Source: Alcanivorax jadensis T9
GTDB taxonomy: Bacteria > Pseudomonadota > Gammaproteobacteria > Pseudomonadales > Alcanivoracaceae
Assembly: GCF_000756655.1 (NCBI RefSeq)
Contig: NZ_ARXU01000004.1
Coordinates: forward strand, 124,001 to 188,000
Direction of reading: 5' to 3'
DNA: 64,000 nucleotides
Shown here: piece after piece, positions 1-8,913 of the stretch
Layout: every line of letters begins with the position of its first letter
How positions within the stretch are numbered: position 1 is the first letter of the stretch
Position numbers and translations under genes: made by a program
The notes under the pieces: model-generated
What the model saw: only the letters and a program-made list of their open reading frames with translations
The model's database searches: none
What the model was told of the DNA's origin: nothing

Positions 1-917
1 CGGCTGTGGTTGGTATCCACCACGCAGGAGTAGGGCAGGTGGTTGAAGTCGCTGGAGACCAGCGGCAGGTGGTTCACTGCCAGCACCCCCTGCAGATCGC
101 CATGGGCAGCATTGCTAAGAGCCTCATGGACCTGTTCCAGGGATTCCACCTGCTCCAGGGTGACGGTTAAATCCACCAGTGACACATTCAGGGTGGGCAC
201 CCGCACCGCCAGGCCATCCAGTCGTCCTTGCAGATGGGGCAGTACCAGCCCCACGGCTTTCGCGGCGCCGGTGCTGGTGGGGATCATGTTCACCGCTGCC
301 GCCCGGGCGCGCAGCAAATCCCCGTGGGCCTTGTCCACCAGGTTCTGGTCGTTGGTATAGCTGTGGATGGTGGTCATCAGGCCCTGGCGAACCGTAAAGG
401 CCTGATCCAGCACTGCCACCATGGGCGCCAGGCAGTTGGTGGTGCAGGAGGCGTTGGAGACAATCTGCTGCTCGCTACCCAGTACGGCATGATTGACGCC
501 ATAGACTACAGTGGCATCGGCGTCGTTCACCGGGTAGCTGGCCAGAACCCGGGTGGCGCCGGCTTCAAGGTGACCGTTCAAGGCATCCCGGGTCTTGTAC
601 TTGCCTGCGCATTCGATCACCAGGTCCGGTGCCAGCGATGTCCAGGGCAGGTCTTCCAGCCGGCTTTCGGCGAAACAGGGAATCCGGTGGCCATTGATTT
701 CCAGGTGGTTGCCGTCGTAATGCACGGAGTGTGGCCAGCGGCCGTGGGTGCTGTCGAAGGCCAGCAAGTGGGCGAGCACATCAAAATCTGCCAGATCGTT
801 AATGGCAACCAGTTCGAAGCGGTCGCCGGCGGGATGTTCACTGATCGCCCGGACAATACAGCGACCGATGCGGCCAAAGCCGTTGATGGCAATACGAATC
901 TTCTTGCTGCTTGTCAC
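1..917 (-). CDS. gap: Glyceraldehyde-3-phosphate dehydrogenase, C-terminus cut by window edge
   Basis: Glycolytic/gluconeogenic enzyme that oxidises glyceraldehyde-3-phosphate to 1,3-bisphosphoglycerate with NAD(P). The N-terminus has the Rossmann motif INGFGRIGR. The catalytic block SNASCTTNC lies near residue 155, and AYTNDQN and the phosphate-binding region follow. About 305 codons are present; the family is about 335, so roughly 30 residues are missing beyond base 1. The GTG at 917 is chosen because a GGAG lies just upstream and it leaves the usual short leader. An in-frame ATG at 938 would add seven residues. The ending DFNHLPYS resembles Pseudomonas GapA-type enzymes more than Epd, although erythrose-4-phosphate dehydrogenase is a close relative and cannot be fully excluded. 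Confidence 0.93.
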   Translation of the reverse strand, partial: MTSSKKIRIAINGFGRIGRCIVRAISEHPAGDRFELVAINDLADFDVLAHLLAFDSTHGRWPHSVHYDGNHLEINGHRIPCFAESRLEDLPWTSLAPDLVIECAGKYKTRDALNGHLEAGATRVLASYPVNDADATVVYGVNHAVLGSEQQIVSNASCTTNCLAPMVAVLDQAFTVRQGLMTTIHSYTNDQNLVDKAHGDLLRARAAAVNMIPTSTGAAKAVGLVLPHLQGRLDGLAVRVPTLNVSLVDLTVTLEQVESLEQVHEALSNAAHGDLQGVLAVNHLPLVSSDFNHLPYSCVVDTNHS

Positions 918-1091
918 GGTACACTCTCCGTCCACCATAGACTTTCAGTGTAGACCCGGGCTGTCATCACGGCCAGCCTGATCAAGCTTTAGGCAGATGG
1001 ACTGGGCCTATCTTGCAATGGCCGGTCGCTTTGGCCACAATGCGCCCTCGCTCTGCAGCCTTGGCCGCAGGCGCGTTATGGTCGACCCGTC

Positions 1092-1189
1092 GGTCCCCCC
1101 GCAACGACAGACTGTGAACTCCGCCAGGCCCGGAAGGGAGCAACGGTAGCAGTGGACTCGTGTGCCGGGGTGTGGCTGGCGGGAAGACC
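1092..1189 (+). ncRNA. ffs: Bacterial signal recognition particle RNA (4.5S RNA)
   Basis: The conserved apical hairpin with its tetraloop region is clear (CAGGCCCGGAAGGGAGCA at about 1125-1142). It is followed by the 3' strand GTGTGCCGGGGTGTGGCTGG. The ends pair (GGTC-CCCCCGC with GCGGGAA-GACC), which sets the approximate boundaries. 4.5S RNA binds Ffh to target nascent inner-membrane proteins to the membrane. A possible -10 TATGGT at 1077-1082 lies at the right distance, but I see no convincing -35. Location directly upstream of dnaX is common in Pseudomonas relatives. Confidence 0.93.
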
Positions 1190-1320
1190 TCCAAATTCTG
1201 CTACACGCCGCACGCCTTCACGCAACACGCTTCCGCACTGTCCTCCCCCGGTGAACTTCGATAGCATAAGGCCCTTCCCAAGCCGTTATTGTTGGTGGCC
1301 ACGATTGCCGCTGGAGTGCT

Positions 1321-3183
1321 ATGAGTTATCAGGTTCTTGCCCGTAAATATCGTCCCCGCACCTTTGATGAGCTGGTGGGGCAGGAGCACGTCTCCAGGGC
1401 CCTGATGCATGCGCTGGATCAGGATCGCCTGCACCACGCCTATCTGTTCACCGGCACCCGCGGGGTGGGCAAGACCACCATCGCGCGCATCCTGTCCCGT
1501 TGCCTTAACTGTGAGCAGGGTGTCAGTGCCCGTCCCTGTGGGGTTTGCCCCACCTGTGTGGAAATCGGCGAAGGCCGCTTCGTGGACTTGATCGAAGTGG
1601 ATGCGGCCAGCCGTACCAAGGTGGAAGATACCCGCGAGCTGCTCGACAACGTGCAGTACGCGCCGACCCGGGGCCGCTACAAGGTCTACCTCATCGATGA
1701 GGTGCACATGCTGTCGGCGCATTCCTTCAATGCGCTGCTCAAGACCCTGGAAGAACCACCGCCCCATGTGAAATTCCTGCTGGCCACCACCGATCCGCAG
1801 AAGCTGCCGGTGACGGTGCTGTCCCGCTGTCTGCAGTTCAGCCTCAAGGCGTTGCCGGCGGAGCAGATCGCCGGCCATCTTCAGGCCCTGCTGGACAAGG
1901 AAATGATCCGCTACGAGGCGCCGGCCCTGCTGGCCCTGGGCAAGGCGGCTCAGGGCTCCATGCGCGATGCGCTCAGCCTGACCGACCAGGCCATTGCCTT
2001 TGGCAGCGAGCAACTCAGCAGCGAGGCGGTGAACGCCATGCTGGGTACCGTGGATCGCAACCATGTACTGACCCTGCTGGTGGCGCTGGCGGAGCAGGAA
2101 CCGGCCGGGGTGCTGCAGGCGCTGGCCACTGTCAGCGAGCATTGTCCCGGGGAACTGGCGCTGCTGGACGAGTTGATCAGTCAGCTCCACCAGCTGGCAG
2201 TCTGTCAGGCCGTACCGGGCAGCCATGACGAGACCATTACCCAGTTGGCGGCGGCGCTAAGCGCTGAACAGGTTCAGCTGTATTACGATGTGGCCGTGCG
2301 TGGTCGCCGGGATCTTCAGGATGCCCCTGACAGCCGCGCGGCGCTGGAAATGCTGTTGCTGCGCATGGTGCTGTTTACCCCCAAAGGGGTCTTGCCGACT
2401 CGGGGGGAACACGCCGGCGTAAAAAAGCCTGAAGCAGCGGCGCCGTCAGCAGAAGCTGGCGGCAAACCGGATTTGCGAGCCCTGCTGGATCGGCCCGCTG
2501 CTGCCCCGACGCCGCCCACGCCACCCACCGCCCAGCCCGCTGCCAGTCCGGTCGTGGAATCGGTGTCTCAAGGTGGCGCCACATCCGCCGCCCTGGCCCA
2601 GGTGGAAAGCCCGACTCCTGAGCCACGCGAGCAGGCTGCGCCGGAGCCCGTTCAAGCGGAGCCCGAGCCGCCCCAGCCTGAACCTGAGTCCACACCGGAG
2701 CCAGTGCCGGAAGCTGTTGCAGAGCGACCGACGCAGGACGCGGTAGAAGAGCCGCCGCTGGCGCCGCTGCAGGAACCGACCAGCGAATCTGAGGTGGCCA
2801 CCTGGTGGGCCGCCCTGCTGCTGCGTCTGGACCTGGACGGCACGGTACGCAATATCGCTCGCAATGCGGTGTTGGTGAGCCGGGAAGACACGGTCTGGAC
2901 CTTGCGTATCAGCACCGGACACGAGGTGCTGGTCAACCGGGAACGTCTGGATGAGTTGAGTGGCGCACTGGAAAATTATTTCCAGCGGCGCATCCAGATC
3001 CAGGTGGATTACGAACGCCGGGCCGGCGATACCCCGGAGGCCATGGCCGAAGCCCGGCGTCAGGAACTGCTGGTCGATGCCACCCGAACCCTGCATGAGG
3101 ATCCGGTGGTACAGCAGCTGGTCAGCACCTTTGATGGCCGGCTGGACGAAGGCAGCGTAACGCCAAAAGAAACAGTGGAATAA
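1321..3183 (+). CDS. dnaX: DNA polymerase III subunit tau (gamma by frameshift)
   Basis: Clamp-loader ATPase of the replicative polymerase. Walker A GTRGVGKT is at residues 45-52, the zinc-binding cysteines are C64, C73, C76 and C79, Walker B DEVH is at 126-129, and the SRC motif is at 168-170. Residues from about 360 to 490 form a Pro/Glu/Ala-rich linker. The C-terminal tau domain (about 500-620) should bind the alpha subunit and DnaB. The ATG at 1321 follows a GGAG. At codons 367-369 the gene carries A AAA AAG followed in the -1 frame by GCC TGA, the arrangement that yields gamma in E. coli (see separate entry). It is followed closely by ybaB and recR. Confidence 0.97.
   Translation: MSYQVLARKYRPRTFDELVGQEHVSRALMHALDQDRLHHAYLFTGTRGVGKTTIARILSRCLNCEQGVSARPCGVCPTCVEIGEGRFVDLIEVDAASRTKVEDTRELLDNVQYAPTRGRYKVYLIDEVHMLSAHSFNALLKTLEEPPPHVKFLLATTDPQKLPVTVLSRCLQFSLKALPAEQIAGHLQALLDKEMIRYEAPALLALGKAAQGSMRDALSLTDQAIAFGSEQLSSEAVNAMLGTVDRNHVLTLLVALAEQEPAGVLQALATVSEHCPGELALLDELISQLHQLAVCQAVPGSHDETITQLAAALSAEQVQLYYDVAVRGRRDLQDAPDSRAALEMLLLRMVLFTPKGVLPTRGEHAGVKKPEAAAPSAEAGGKPDLRALLDRPAAAPTPPTPPTAQPAASPVVESVSQGGATSAALAQVESPTPEPREQAAPEPVQAEPEPPQPEPESTPEPVPEAVAERPTQDAVEEPPLAPLQEPTSESEVATWWAALLLRLDLDGTVRNIARNAVLVSREDTVWTLRISTGHEVLVNRERLDELSGALENYFQRRIQIQVDYERRAGDTPEAMAEARRQELLVDATRTLHEDPVVQQLVSTFDGRLDEGSVTPKETVE
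2402..2463 (+). promoter_or_regulatory. Programmed -1 ribosomal frameshift signal in dnaX
   Basis: The slippery heptamer A AAA AAG occupies 2421-2427, in phase with the dnaX frame (GTA AAA AAG CCT GAA). A -1 slip reads GCC then the TGA at 2430-2432, ending a protein of about 370 residues. A purine-rich SD-like run GGGGGGA (2402-2408) lies about 12 nt upstream. A hairpin with arms GCCGTCAGC and GCTGGCGGC around AGAA (2442-2463) lies downstream. SD, heptamer, immediate -1 stop and stem-loop are the same elements used by E. coli dnaX to make gamma. Function here is inferred from layout. Confidence 0.8.
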
Positions 3184-3208
3184 CTCCCGGTCAGACCGGG
3201 TGGAGACA

Positions 3209-3529
3209 ATGATGGATTTCGATATCAACTCTCTCATGCAGCAGGCCCAGGCCATGCAGGAGAAGATGAAAAAAATGCAGGACGAGGCCGCCAATGCGGA
3301 AGTTACCGGCGAGTCCGGTGCCGGCTTGGTCAAGGTGACCATGAATGGTCGTCACGACGTCAAGGGCGTGGACATTGATGCTTCCCTGATGAGCGAAGAC
3401 AAGGAGCTGCTGGAAGACCTGCTGGCCGCTGCCGTTAACGATGCCGTGCGTCGGGTGGAAAAGCAGCAGCAGGACAGCATGCAGAATATGGCCGGTGGTT
3501 TTCCCTTTCCGCCAGGCTTCAAGCCGTAA
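3209..3529 (+). CDS. ybaB: YbaB/EbfC family nucleoid-associated protein
   Basis: Small DNA-binding protein of about 106 residues. Family members dimerise as tweezer-like particles and bind DNA with little sequence preference. The family pattern is clear: [15 protein letters not shown] helix, then [16 protein letters not shown], then a DKELLEDL helix, ending PPGFKP. Two adjacent ATG codons at 3209 and 3212 follow GGAG; either may be used. Position between dnaX and recR is the classic arrangement in gammaproteobacteria and implies co-transcription. Confidence 0.94.
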   Translation: MMDFDINSLMQQAQAMQEKMKKMQDEAANAEVTGESGAGLVKVTMNGRHDVKGVDIDASLMSEDKELLEDLLAAAVNDAVRRVEKQQQDSMQNMAGGFPFPPGFKP

Positions 3530-3541
3530 GGGGCATTGCCT

Positions 3542-4144
3542 GTGAAGCATGCACCGCTGGTTGACCAGTTGATCCACGCCTTTACCTGCCTGCCCGGTGT
3601 CGGGCCCCGCTCCGCCCAGCGCATGGCCTATTCCCTGCTGGACCGTGGTCGGGAAGAGGGGCGCCGTCTGGGCAATGCCCTGCATGCGGCCATGGATGGT
3701 GTGCAACACTGTCAGCGCTGCCGCAATTACGCGGAAGAAGAACTCTGCCCGGTGTGCAGCGATGCCCGCCGGGATTCCACCCTGGTCTGTATCGTCGCCA
3801 CGCCGGCGGATGTGCTGGCCTTCGAGCAGTCCGGCGAATACCGCGGTCAGTACTTCGTACTGATGGGCGAATTGTCGCCCCTGGATGGCATCGGTCCCCG
3901 GGAACTGGGGCTGGATGTGCTCGAGCAGCGTTTGAAGCAAGGCGAGATCAACGAATTGATTCTGGCGACCGGCACCACCGTGGAAGGCGAAGCCACCGCC
4001 CACTATGTGCTGGATCTGGCCCAGGAGGCCGGCATCACTGTCAGCCGTATCGCCCAGGGCGTGCCCATGGGGGGCGACCTGGAGTTCGTTGATGGTGCTA
4101 CGCTGGCCCAGGCGCTCAGAGGCCGCCGACCTTTCGAAAGCTGA
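3542..4144 (+). CDS. recR: Recombination mediator RecR
   Basis: RecFOR-pathway protein that helps load RecA on gapped DNA. It has an N-terminal helix-hairpin-helix (LPGVGPRSAQRMA), a four-cysteine zinc finger (CQRCRNYAEEELCPVC), a Toprim domain, and the C-terminal Walker-like segment VPMGGDLEFVD. The usual length is about 200 residues. GTG at 3542 is preferred because the AAGGGG at about 3528-3533 is at good spacing; a TTG at 3536 is in frame but too close. It lies 12 bases after ybaB. Confidence 0.95.
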   Translation: MKHAPLVDQLIHAFTCLPGVGPRSAQRMAYSLLDRGREEGRRLGNALHAAMDGVQHCQRCRNYAEEELCPVCSDARRDSTLVCIVATPADVLAFEQSGEYRGQYFVLMGELSPLDGIGPRELGLDVLEQRLKQGEINELILATGTTVEGEATAHYVLDLAQEAGITVSRIAQGVPMGGDLEFVDGATLAQALRGRRPFES

Positions 4145-4492
4145 AGGCTTCGAGCTAGGCTCGAATGGATAGGGAAAGGGTGGAAAACTCCCGGGGGCCC
4201 GCCATTTCCAAGAAGCCGCTTCTAGGAACGGAGCGTAGCGAATAACGCATGCTTGCCTCCAAGGGAGATCTGCGACATGCGAACCGAGCGTCAGCGAGAT
4301 AATGAGCAGATTCCGGTTAATGTTGAATAATGCGGCGCCCATTAGGCCAACAAAGTGGCTCTCCTGCCAAAAGAATCCCCACTCTTCCTGCTCCAAGCCA
4401 CACAAACCTTTCTCCTGTATAGCCTTCCTCACACACACTCTGCTAAGGTCAAAACCAAGCAAGCGCTAGGTTAGCTAATAAAAGGAGGCCCT
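4145..4492. other. Intergenic stretch between recR and acyl-CoA dehydrogenase
   Basis: No credible gene. A short hairpin (TTCGAG/CTCGAA, 4149-4165) follows the recR stop. Around 4205-4235 there is a degraded segment resembling the REP head seen elsewhere (GAAGCCGCTTCTAGGAACGG). The last 100 bases presumably hold the promoter of the downstream gene, which has a strong AAGGAGG at about 4482-4488. I cannot assign -35/-10 boxes with confidence. Confidence 0.5.
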
Positions 4493-5635
4493 GTGAGCGC
4501 GTTGGATTATTTCAATGAAACCCACCAGATGGTGCGCGAGACCGTTCGCAAATTCGTGGAAAGGGAAATCCTGCCCCATGTAGATGACTGGGAAGAAGCC
4601 GGTGAATTCCCCCGCGAGCTGTACAACAAGGCCGCTGATGCCGGCATCCTGAGCATCAATGCCCCGGAAGAATTCGGCGGTACCGGCGAAGATGTGTTCA
4701 TGAAGATTGCCGCCTGCGAGGAGCTGGTGCGGTGTTCGTCCGGTGGCCTGTGCGCCAGCCTGGGCTCCCTGGATATTGGTCTGCCGCCGATCTGGAAGTG
4801 GGGCAGCGATGCCATGAAGCAGAAGGTGGTGCCGGAGGTAATCGGTGGGCAGAAGATCTCCGCCCTGGCCATTACCGAGCCCAATGGCGGTTCCGATGTG
4901 GCCAACCTGCGCACTCGCGCGGTGCGTGATGGCGATCACTATGTGGTAAACGGCGCCAAAACCTTCATCACCAGCGGCGTGCGTGCAGATTATTATACCG
5001 TGGCAGTGCGCACCGGCGACAAGGGCTACGGCGGTATCAGCCTGTTGCTGGTTGAGAAGGGCACCCCAGGCTTCTCCGTGGGCCGCAAGCTGAAGAAGAT
5101 GGGCTGGTGGGCGTCCGACACCGCTGAGCTGTTTTTCGAGGATTGCCGTGTGCCGGCGGAAAACCTGATCGGCCCGGAAAATGGCGGCTTCTACTGCATC
5201 ATGAGTAACTTCCAGATGGAGCGCCTGGTGCTGGCGGTCACCGCCAACAGCACCGCTCAGCTGGCCCTGGATGAAGCCATGCGCTACGTGAAAGAACGGG
5301 AAGCCTTTGGCCGTCCCCTGGCCGGGTTCCAGGTCACTCGTCACAAGCTGGCGGAAATGGCCACTGATGTGAAAGCCAGCACCGAGTTCACCTATCGGGT
5401 GGCCGCGAAGATTGCTGCGGGCGAAAACTGCGTGCTGGACGTGTCCATGGCCAAGAACGTGGCTACCCGCTGTGCCGACCGGGTTACCTACGACGCGGTG
5501 CAACTATTCGGCGGCAGCGGCTACATGCGAGGCACCGTAGTCGAACGCCTGTATCGCGACAACCGCATCCTCGCCATCGGCGGCGGCACCCACGAGATCA
5601 TGAATGAGGTGATTGCCAAGCAGTTGGGGCTTTGA
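4493..5635 (+). CDS. Acyl-CoA dehydrogenase
   Basis: FAD flavoenzyme that introduces the 2,3-trans double bond in acyl-CoA. It has 380 residues, the family norm. Family signatures are ITEPNGGSDVANLRT (FAD/acyl binding), FITSG, and the C-terminal QLFGGSGYMRG and GGGTHEIMNEVIAKQ. In the latter the glutamate used by medium-chain enzymes (YEGT) is replaced by glycine. A glutamate in the helix-G motif FQMER (E243) can serve as catalytic base, as in long-chain and isovaleryl-CoA dehydrogenases. The substrate is therefore probably a long or branched acyl-CoA, but this is inference. GTG start follows a perfect AAGGAGG. It stands alone, ending at an inverted repeat with a terminator. Confidence 0.93.
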   Translation: MSALDYFNETHQMVRETVRKFVEREILPHVDDWEEAGEFPRELYNKAADAGILSINAPEEFGGTGEDVFMKIAACEELVRCSSGGLCASLGSLDIGLPPIWKWGSDAMKQKVVPEVIGGQKISALAITEPNGGSDVANLRTRAVRDGDHYVVNGAKTFITSGVRADYYTVAVRTGDKGYGGISLLLVEKGTPGFSVGRKLKKMGWWASDTAELFFEDCRVPAENLIGPENGGFYCIMSNFQMERLVLAVTANSTAQLALDEAMRYVKEREAFGRPLAGFQVTRHKLAEMATDVKASTEFTYRVAAKIAAGENCVLDVSMAKNVATRCADRVTYDAVQLFGGSGYMRGTVVERLYRDNRILAIGGGTHEIMNEVIAKQLGL

Positions 5636-5640
5636 TGAGT

Positions 5641-5790
5641 TACAAGTTGAAAGTTCCAAGTTGCAACGCGCCTGCCTGTTTCAGGAACTGAAATGCAAGA
5701 GGCCGCGCCCAAACTTTGGCGCGGCCTCTTTGCGTTAACAACGAGACGGACTATCTCGCGTTGTAACTTTCAACTTGAAACTTTCAACTG
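5641..5790. repeat. Long inverted repeat with AAGTTGAAAGTT-word arms
   Basis: The left arm at 5641-5670 (ACAAGTTGAAAGTTCCAAGT...CGCG) is inverted at 5757-5790 (CGCGTTGTAACTTTCAACTTG...). A terminator hairpin sits between them. Similar arms flank unrelated cores at 32805-32962 and 55055-55197. The element fills the space between two convergent stop codons. Confidence 0.85.
5698..5731 (+). terminator. Rho-independent terminator
   Basis: Perfect 12-bp stem AGAGGCCGCGCC/GGCGCGGCCTCT around a short loop, followed by a short T run (CTCTTTG). It lies between the convergent acyl-CoA dehydrogenase and AdeT-like genes, so it may serve both strands. Confidence 0.8.
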
Positions 5791-5795
5791 CTTTC

Positions 5796-6788
5796 CTAGG
5801 TGCACTCCGCCCGTGTCGGATCCATCTTGCAGCGCACCTTGCGCAGCAGCCCGAGCATATCCTGGTCGTAATAGCCTTGGTCGCGCAGTTGGTTACGGGC
5901 TTCCTGCATCATCACTTCATATTCGTTTTTATCCGCATCCGGAATCTGCACCCACCAGCGCGGGTCGACCTTTTCGGCTTCCTTGTCTAGCTGTTCGGTA
6001 ATGCGATTCAGGTTGTTATAGAAATACTCGCGTGATTTCTGTGCCATGTCGGCGGGGAAGCGGTCTTTCTTGGCCACCAGCTGAATGGTCAGTTGAGCTA
6101 GCGGGTAGTCGATGATGCCGCCATCCGGGCTCAGGCCCTTGTAGAGCTCCAGCGCATCATAGGCCACCAGTGGAGCGGCGATGACATCGACCACGCCGTT
6201 GTTGAATTTGGTGGAGAAGTTGGTCACATCGGAACCCACCGGGGTCGCACCCACCTGGGAAACCAGAATGGCCTGGGTTTCATCATATTCCAGCACTGCC
6301 ACACGCTTCCCGGCTGCCTTGGCCAGAGAGTTGATTTCCCGGTCGTTCACGAAGACATAGGCGGCACCGGCCGGGGCCACACCCATGATCTGATAGGAAC
6401 CCTGGGAAAGCTTGTCGGCAGTTTGCGGGTGCGCCAGCACTTTCAGGACCACGTTCATGTGTTCCATGGAGGGAATGGCGCCGATGGAATCGATGGTGCC
6501 GGCGTACTTGTTGAAGTTACGACCGCGAATACCGGTGATCAGGGCAGCATCGCAGACACCAGCTTTGAGATCTTCAGCGGCAATGGCTTCGTTGGTATGG
6601 GGAATCAACTCCACTTCCAGGTCCCAGGCCAAAGCGGCGGCCTGCCAGTCCTTCATGGCACTCATCACCGGCCCCACATTGCCGACGATATCGAAGACAC
6701 AGACCTTGCGTTTGATGGATTCGGCCTGGGCGGGCAGTGAGATGGTAAGGGCTAAGGCCGTAGCGACGGCAGTAATCAACTTCTTCAT
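5796..6788 (-). CDS. Periplasmic AdeT/DctP-like solute-binding protein (paralogue 1)
   Basis: A 330-residue exported protein. It has a signal peptide (MKKLITAVATALALTISLPAQA) and then a TRAP-receptor-like fold with family blocks KVCVFD, LKAGVCDAALITGIRGR, GVAPAGAAYVFVNDR, YPLAQL, and a C-terminal RKVRCKMDPTRAEC. Four conserved cysteines suggest two disulfides. The family includes Acinetobacter AdeT1/AdeT2, published as efflux-related, but the sequence looks like a binding protein, not a pump. This copy lacks the extra N-terminal region of the three tandem paralogues near 30 kb. ATG follows AGGAAGGA. It lies downstream of the AraC-type gene on the same strand, 132 bases away. The ligand is unknown. 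Confidence 0.85.
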   Translation of the reverse strand: MKKLITAVATALALTISLPAQAESIKRKVCVFDIVGNVGPVMSAMKDWQAAALAWDLEVELIPHTNEAIAAEDLKAGVCDAALITGIRGRNFNKYAGTIDSIGAIPSMEHMNVVLKVLAHPQTADKLSQGSYQIMGVAPAGAAYVFVNDREINSLAKAAGKRVAVLEYDETQAILVSQVGATPVGSDVTNFSTKFNNGVVDVIAAPLVAYDALELYKGLSPDGGIIDYPLAQLTIQLVAKKDRFPADMAQKSREYFYNNLNRITEQLDKEAEKVDPRWWVQIPDADKNEYEVMMQEARNQLRDQGYYDQDMLGLLRKVRCKMDPTRAECT

Positions 6789-6920
6789 GGATCCTTCCTG
6801 CTTGTTATTACTGGTATGAAGTATGCAGATGTGACCTTGATAGTAGTGGGAAAGATCCGGAAATGGAAAAGCCGAAGCGCTTCGGGCTGAAGCGTTCAGG
6901 TCAATTCCTGTTAATTCCTG

Positions 6921-7934
6921 TCATGGGCGGCTGGTGCGGCGGACCTCTCCCGGGGTGCGTCCCGTCCAGCTGCGGTAGGCCTTGCTGAAGCTGGCCTGGT
7001 CACTGTAACCGAGCTGGTCGGCGATTTTCTCCAGCGGCATGTCCGTTTCCAGTAGATAGCGGCTTGCGAAGGTTTCGCGGATGTCATTGCGGATGCCGCT
7101 GAAGGCAAAACCGGCCAGGCCCAGGTGACGTCGTACTGAGCGCGTGCTCATGCCCAGTTTCTGGGCTACTCGCTCCAGGGTGCTGTCACGTCCTGGAGCG
7201 TTCATGATTTCGTGGCGCACCTTGATGACTACCTTGAGACTGTCATCGCCCTGGATCTGCTCCCGGGAACGGGCGGCGGCCAAGTAGGTGGCCACGCTGG
7301 CATCGTCATCCCTGGCCTGACGTCCCGATAGCGGCATCAACACCTGATTGTGTGGCCGGTTGAACTTTACCTCTACGCCGTCGGCCAGCCTCTGCCAGGC
7401 GAGACTGTTGCCGGGACAGGCAAAATCAAATTCGAACGTGAACGTTCGACAGACCAGTGATGCCAGTGCATGGATGCTGCCCATGTAGATATTGGCCACC
7501 ATGGGTTTAAGTTTTTTCAGGTCCCAGTTGTCATGCAGGCGGATGGAAATCAGTTCGCCAGTGCAGTGGATTTCCATATCCATAAGTGGCAACGATACCC
7601 GCAGGTACTGCACCACCATGTTCACCAGCTTGCGATAATCCTGTTGTCGCAGCAGCGCAAATCCGAACAGCCCATGACCTTGCAGGTCCAGCTCCTGACC
7701 GAAACGAAACGGTGCGGTGTGATCGTTGAGTAGACGGTTGCCGTTGTGTAGCAGATGTTGCACTTGCCGCATGGAAAGATAGGCATCCGGGTTGTCGAGA
7801 ATATGGCTATCTATGCCTGATCCTTCGAGCACTACCGTGCCACTAATTCCGTGTTTTTGTACGAACCGCAAAAAGCGGCGGGCATAACGGACTGAGATGA
7901 GAGGAACGTCGAGTGCCATTCCGTCGTTTTTCAT
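6921..7934 (-). CDS. AraC-family transcriptional regulator (OruR-like)
   Basis: About 337 residues. The N-terminal part resembles the arabinose-binding-type domain of the OruR/AraC group. The C-terminal 100 residues hold the two helix-turn-helix motifs, including RVAQKLGMSTRSVRRHL and the signature IADQLGYSDQASFSKAYRSWTGRTPGEVRR. It should bind DNA as an effector-responsive regulator. It is divergent from the GH3/RND operon at 8127 and upstream of the binding protein at 5796, so it could control either. The start is uncertain: ATG 7934 is taken, ATG 7919 (MALDVP) or TTG 7976 are alternatives, and none has a strong SD. Confidence 0.88.
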   Translation of the reverse strand: MKNDGMALDVPLISVRYARRFLRFVQKHGISGTVVLEGSGIDSHILDNPDAYLSMRQVQHLLHNGNRLLNDHTAPFRFGQELDLQGHGLFGFALLRQQDYRKLVNMVVQYLRVSLPLMDMEIHCTGELISIRLHDNWDLKKLKPMVANIYMGSIHALASLVCRTFTFEFDFACPGNSLAWQRLADGVEVKFNRPHNQVLMPLSGRQARDDDASVATYLAAARSREQIQGDDSLKVVIKVRHEIMNAPGRDSTLERVAQKLGMSTRSVRRHLGLAGFAFSGIRNDIRETFASRYLLETDMPLEKIADQLGYSDQASFSKAYRSWTGRTPGEVRRTSRP

Positions 7935-8126
7935 TTTTATTATGCCTGATGTAGTTGTTGTTATGCTTGTGATCAAGCTCTCATTAGGCGGGCTGTCTTG
8001 CCGATTTTAAATGCTGCTTGCCCTTTTTAACAAAAAAATGGCCGCTTTAACTATTAAGTCGGTCACCTTCCATGGAGATGATGAGCCCCGCTTTTTTGTG
8101 CATAAAAATAATCATGGAGCAGAGAA

Positions 8127-8900
8127 ATGCAAAGGGAAAAAAAAGAAACCCTAAAAGCCCGTTATCTCCCCCTTTCCAAAGTATCGGTTCCCGTCATGCG
8201 AAGAATGTATGAGATTTACTCCGGGTACTACGAAAATATAAGTCTCGACGTTTTCTGCCGCGACATGGTGGAAAAAAGTGGTGTGATTCTGGTTGAGGAA
8301 AAACCGACCAAGCGCGTGGTCGGTTTTTCCACCTTAAAAACCCTGGATATGACCGTGGCTGGCCGCCAGGTAAAAGGGGTGTTTAGCGGTGACACCATCA
8401 TTGAAGAAAAGTACTGGGGTAGCCGAGCCCTGCAGATAACATTTTTCTTCCGAATGATCCGTGAAAAGTTGCGGCACCCTTTTCGTCCGCTGTTCTGGTT
8501 GCTGATATCAAAAGGCTATAAAACCTATTTGTTGATGGCGAATAACTTCCACAATTATTACCCGCATCCAGAAGGTAAAAGTGACGATCTTGCCCCCTTT
8601 GTGGATTCCTATTGTGAGCGTTTGTTTGCTGACTATTACTGTGAAGATAAAAAGTTGCTGGATTTCGGCGAGGGTTATACCCATCTGAAATCCAACGTGG
8701 CAAAAATTACCGAAGAAATGCGACAGGAAAACGAAAAAATTCAGTTTTTCGAAATACGGAATCCTACCTGGAACCGGGGAACCGAATTGCCTTGTATAGG
8801 GGAGATTAATCTTTCCCTGCTGGTGAGTTACCCGTTTTCCCTGTGGCGTAAACAACGAAGAAAAACAAAAACACAAGTTGCAGCTGTGGCCTGCGAATAA
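8127..8900 (+). CDS. Uncharacterised acyltransferase-like protein, head of GH3/RND operon
   Basis: A 257-residue cytoplasmic protein with no signal peptide. The order of elements suggests a GNAT/LuxI-like acyltransferase fold: VGFSTLKT strand, VKGVFSGDTIIEEKYWG turn, and ALQ-containing helix. I cannot identify catalytic residues. It is clearly AT-richer than the genes that follow, with many AAA/TTT codons, which suggests a separate origin. ATG at 8127 follows GGAGCAGAG. The next gene starts 13 bases after its stop. It is probably one enzyme of the pathway encoded by the downstream genes. Confidence 0.6.
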   Translation: MQREKKETLKARYLPLSKVSVPVMRRMYEIYSGYYENISLDVFCRDMVEKSGVILVEEKPTKRVVGFSTLKTLDMTVAGRQVKGVFSGDTIIEEKYWGSRALQITFFFRMIREKLRHPFRPLFWLLISKGYKTYLLMANNFHNYYPHPEGKSDDLAPFVDSYCERLFADYYCEDKKLLDFGEGYTHLKSNVAKITEEMRQENEKIQFFEIRNPTWNRGTELPCIGEINLSLLVSYPFSLWRKQRRKTKTQVAAVACE

Positions 8901-8913
8901 CACCGGGGTAACC

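Noticed and set aside
2427-2432. Possible frameshift error or premature stop in dnaX.
   Set aside because: The zero frame is open for 620 codons with intact domains; the stop is only in the -1 frame behind a slippery heptamer, so it is programmed.
4200-4240. Another REP copy after recR.
   Set aside because: Similarity to the REP head is too weak and no partner is present; noted only as a degraded trace.
5796-6788. AdeT as a multidrug efflux pump component.
   Set aside because: The protein is a small signal-peptide-bearing periplasmic binding protein without transmembrane domains; a paralogue sits in a TRAP operon.
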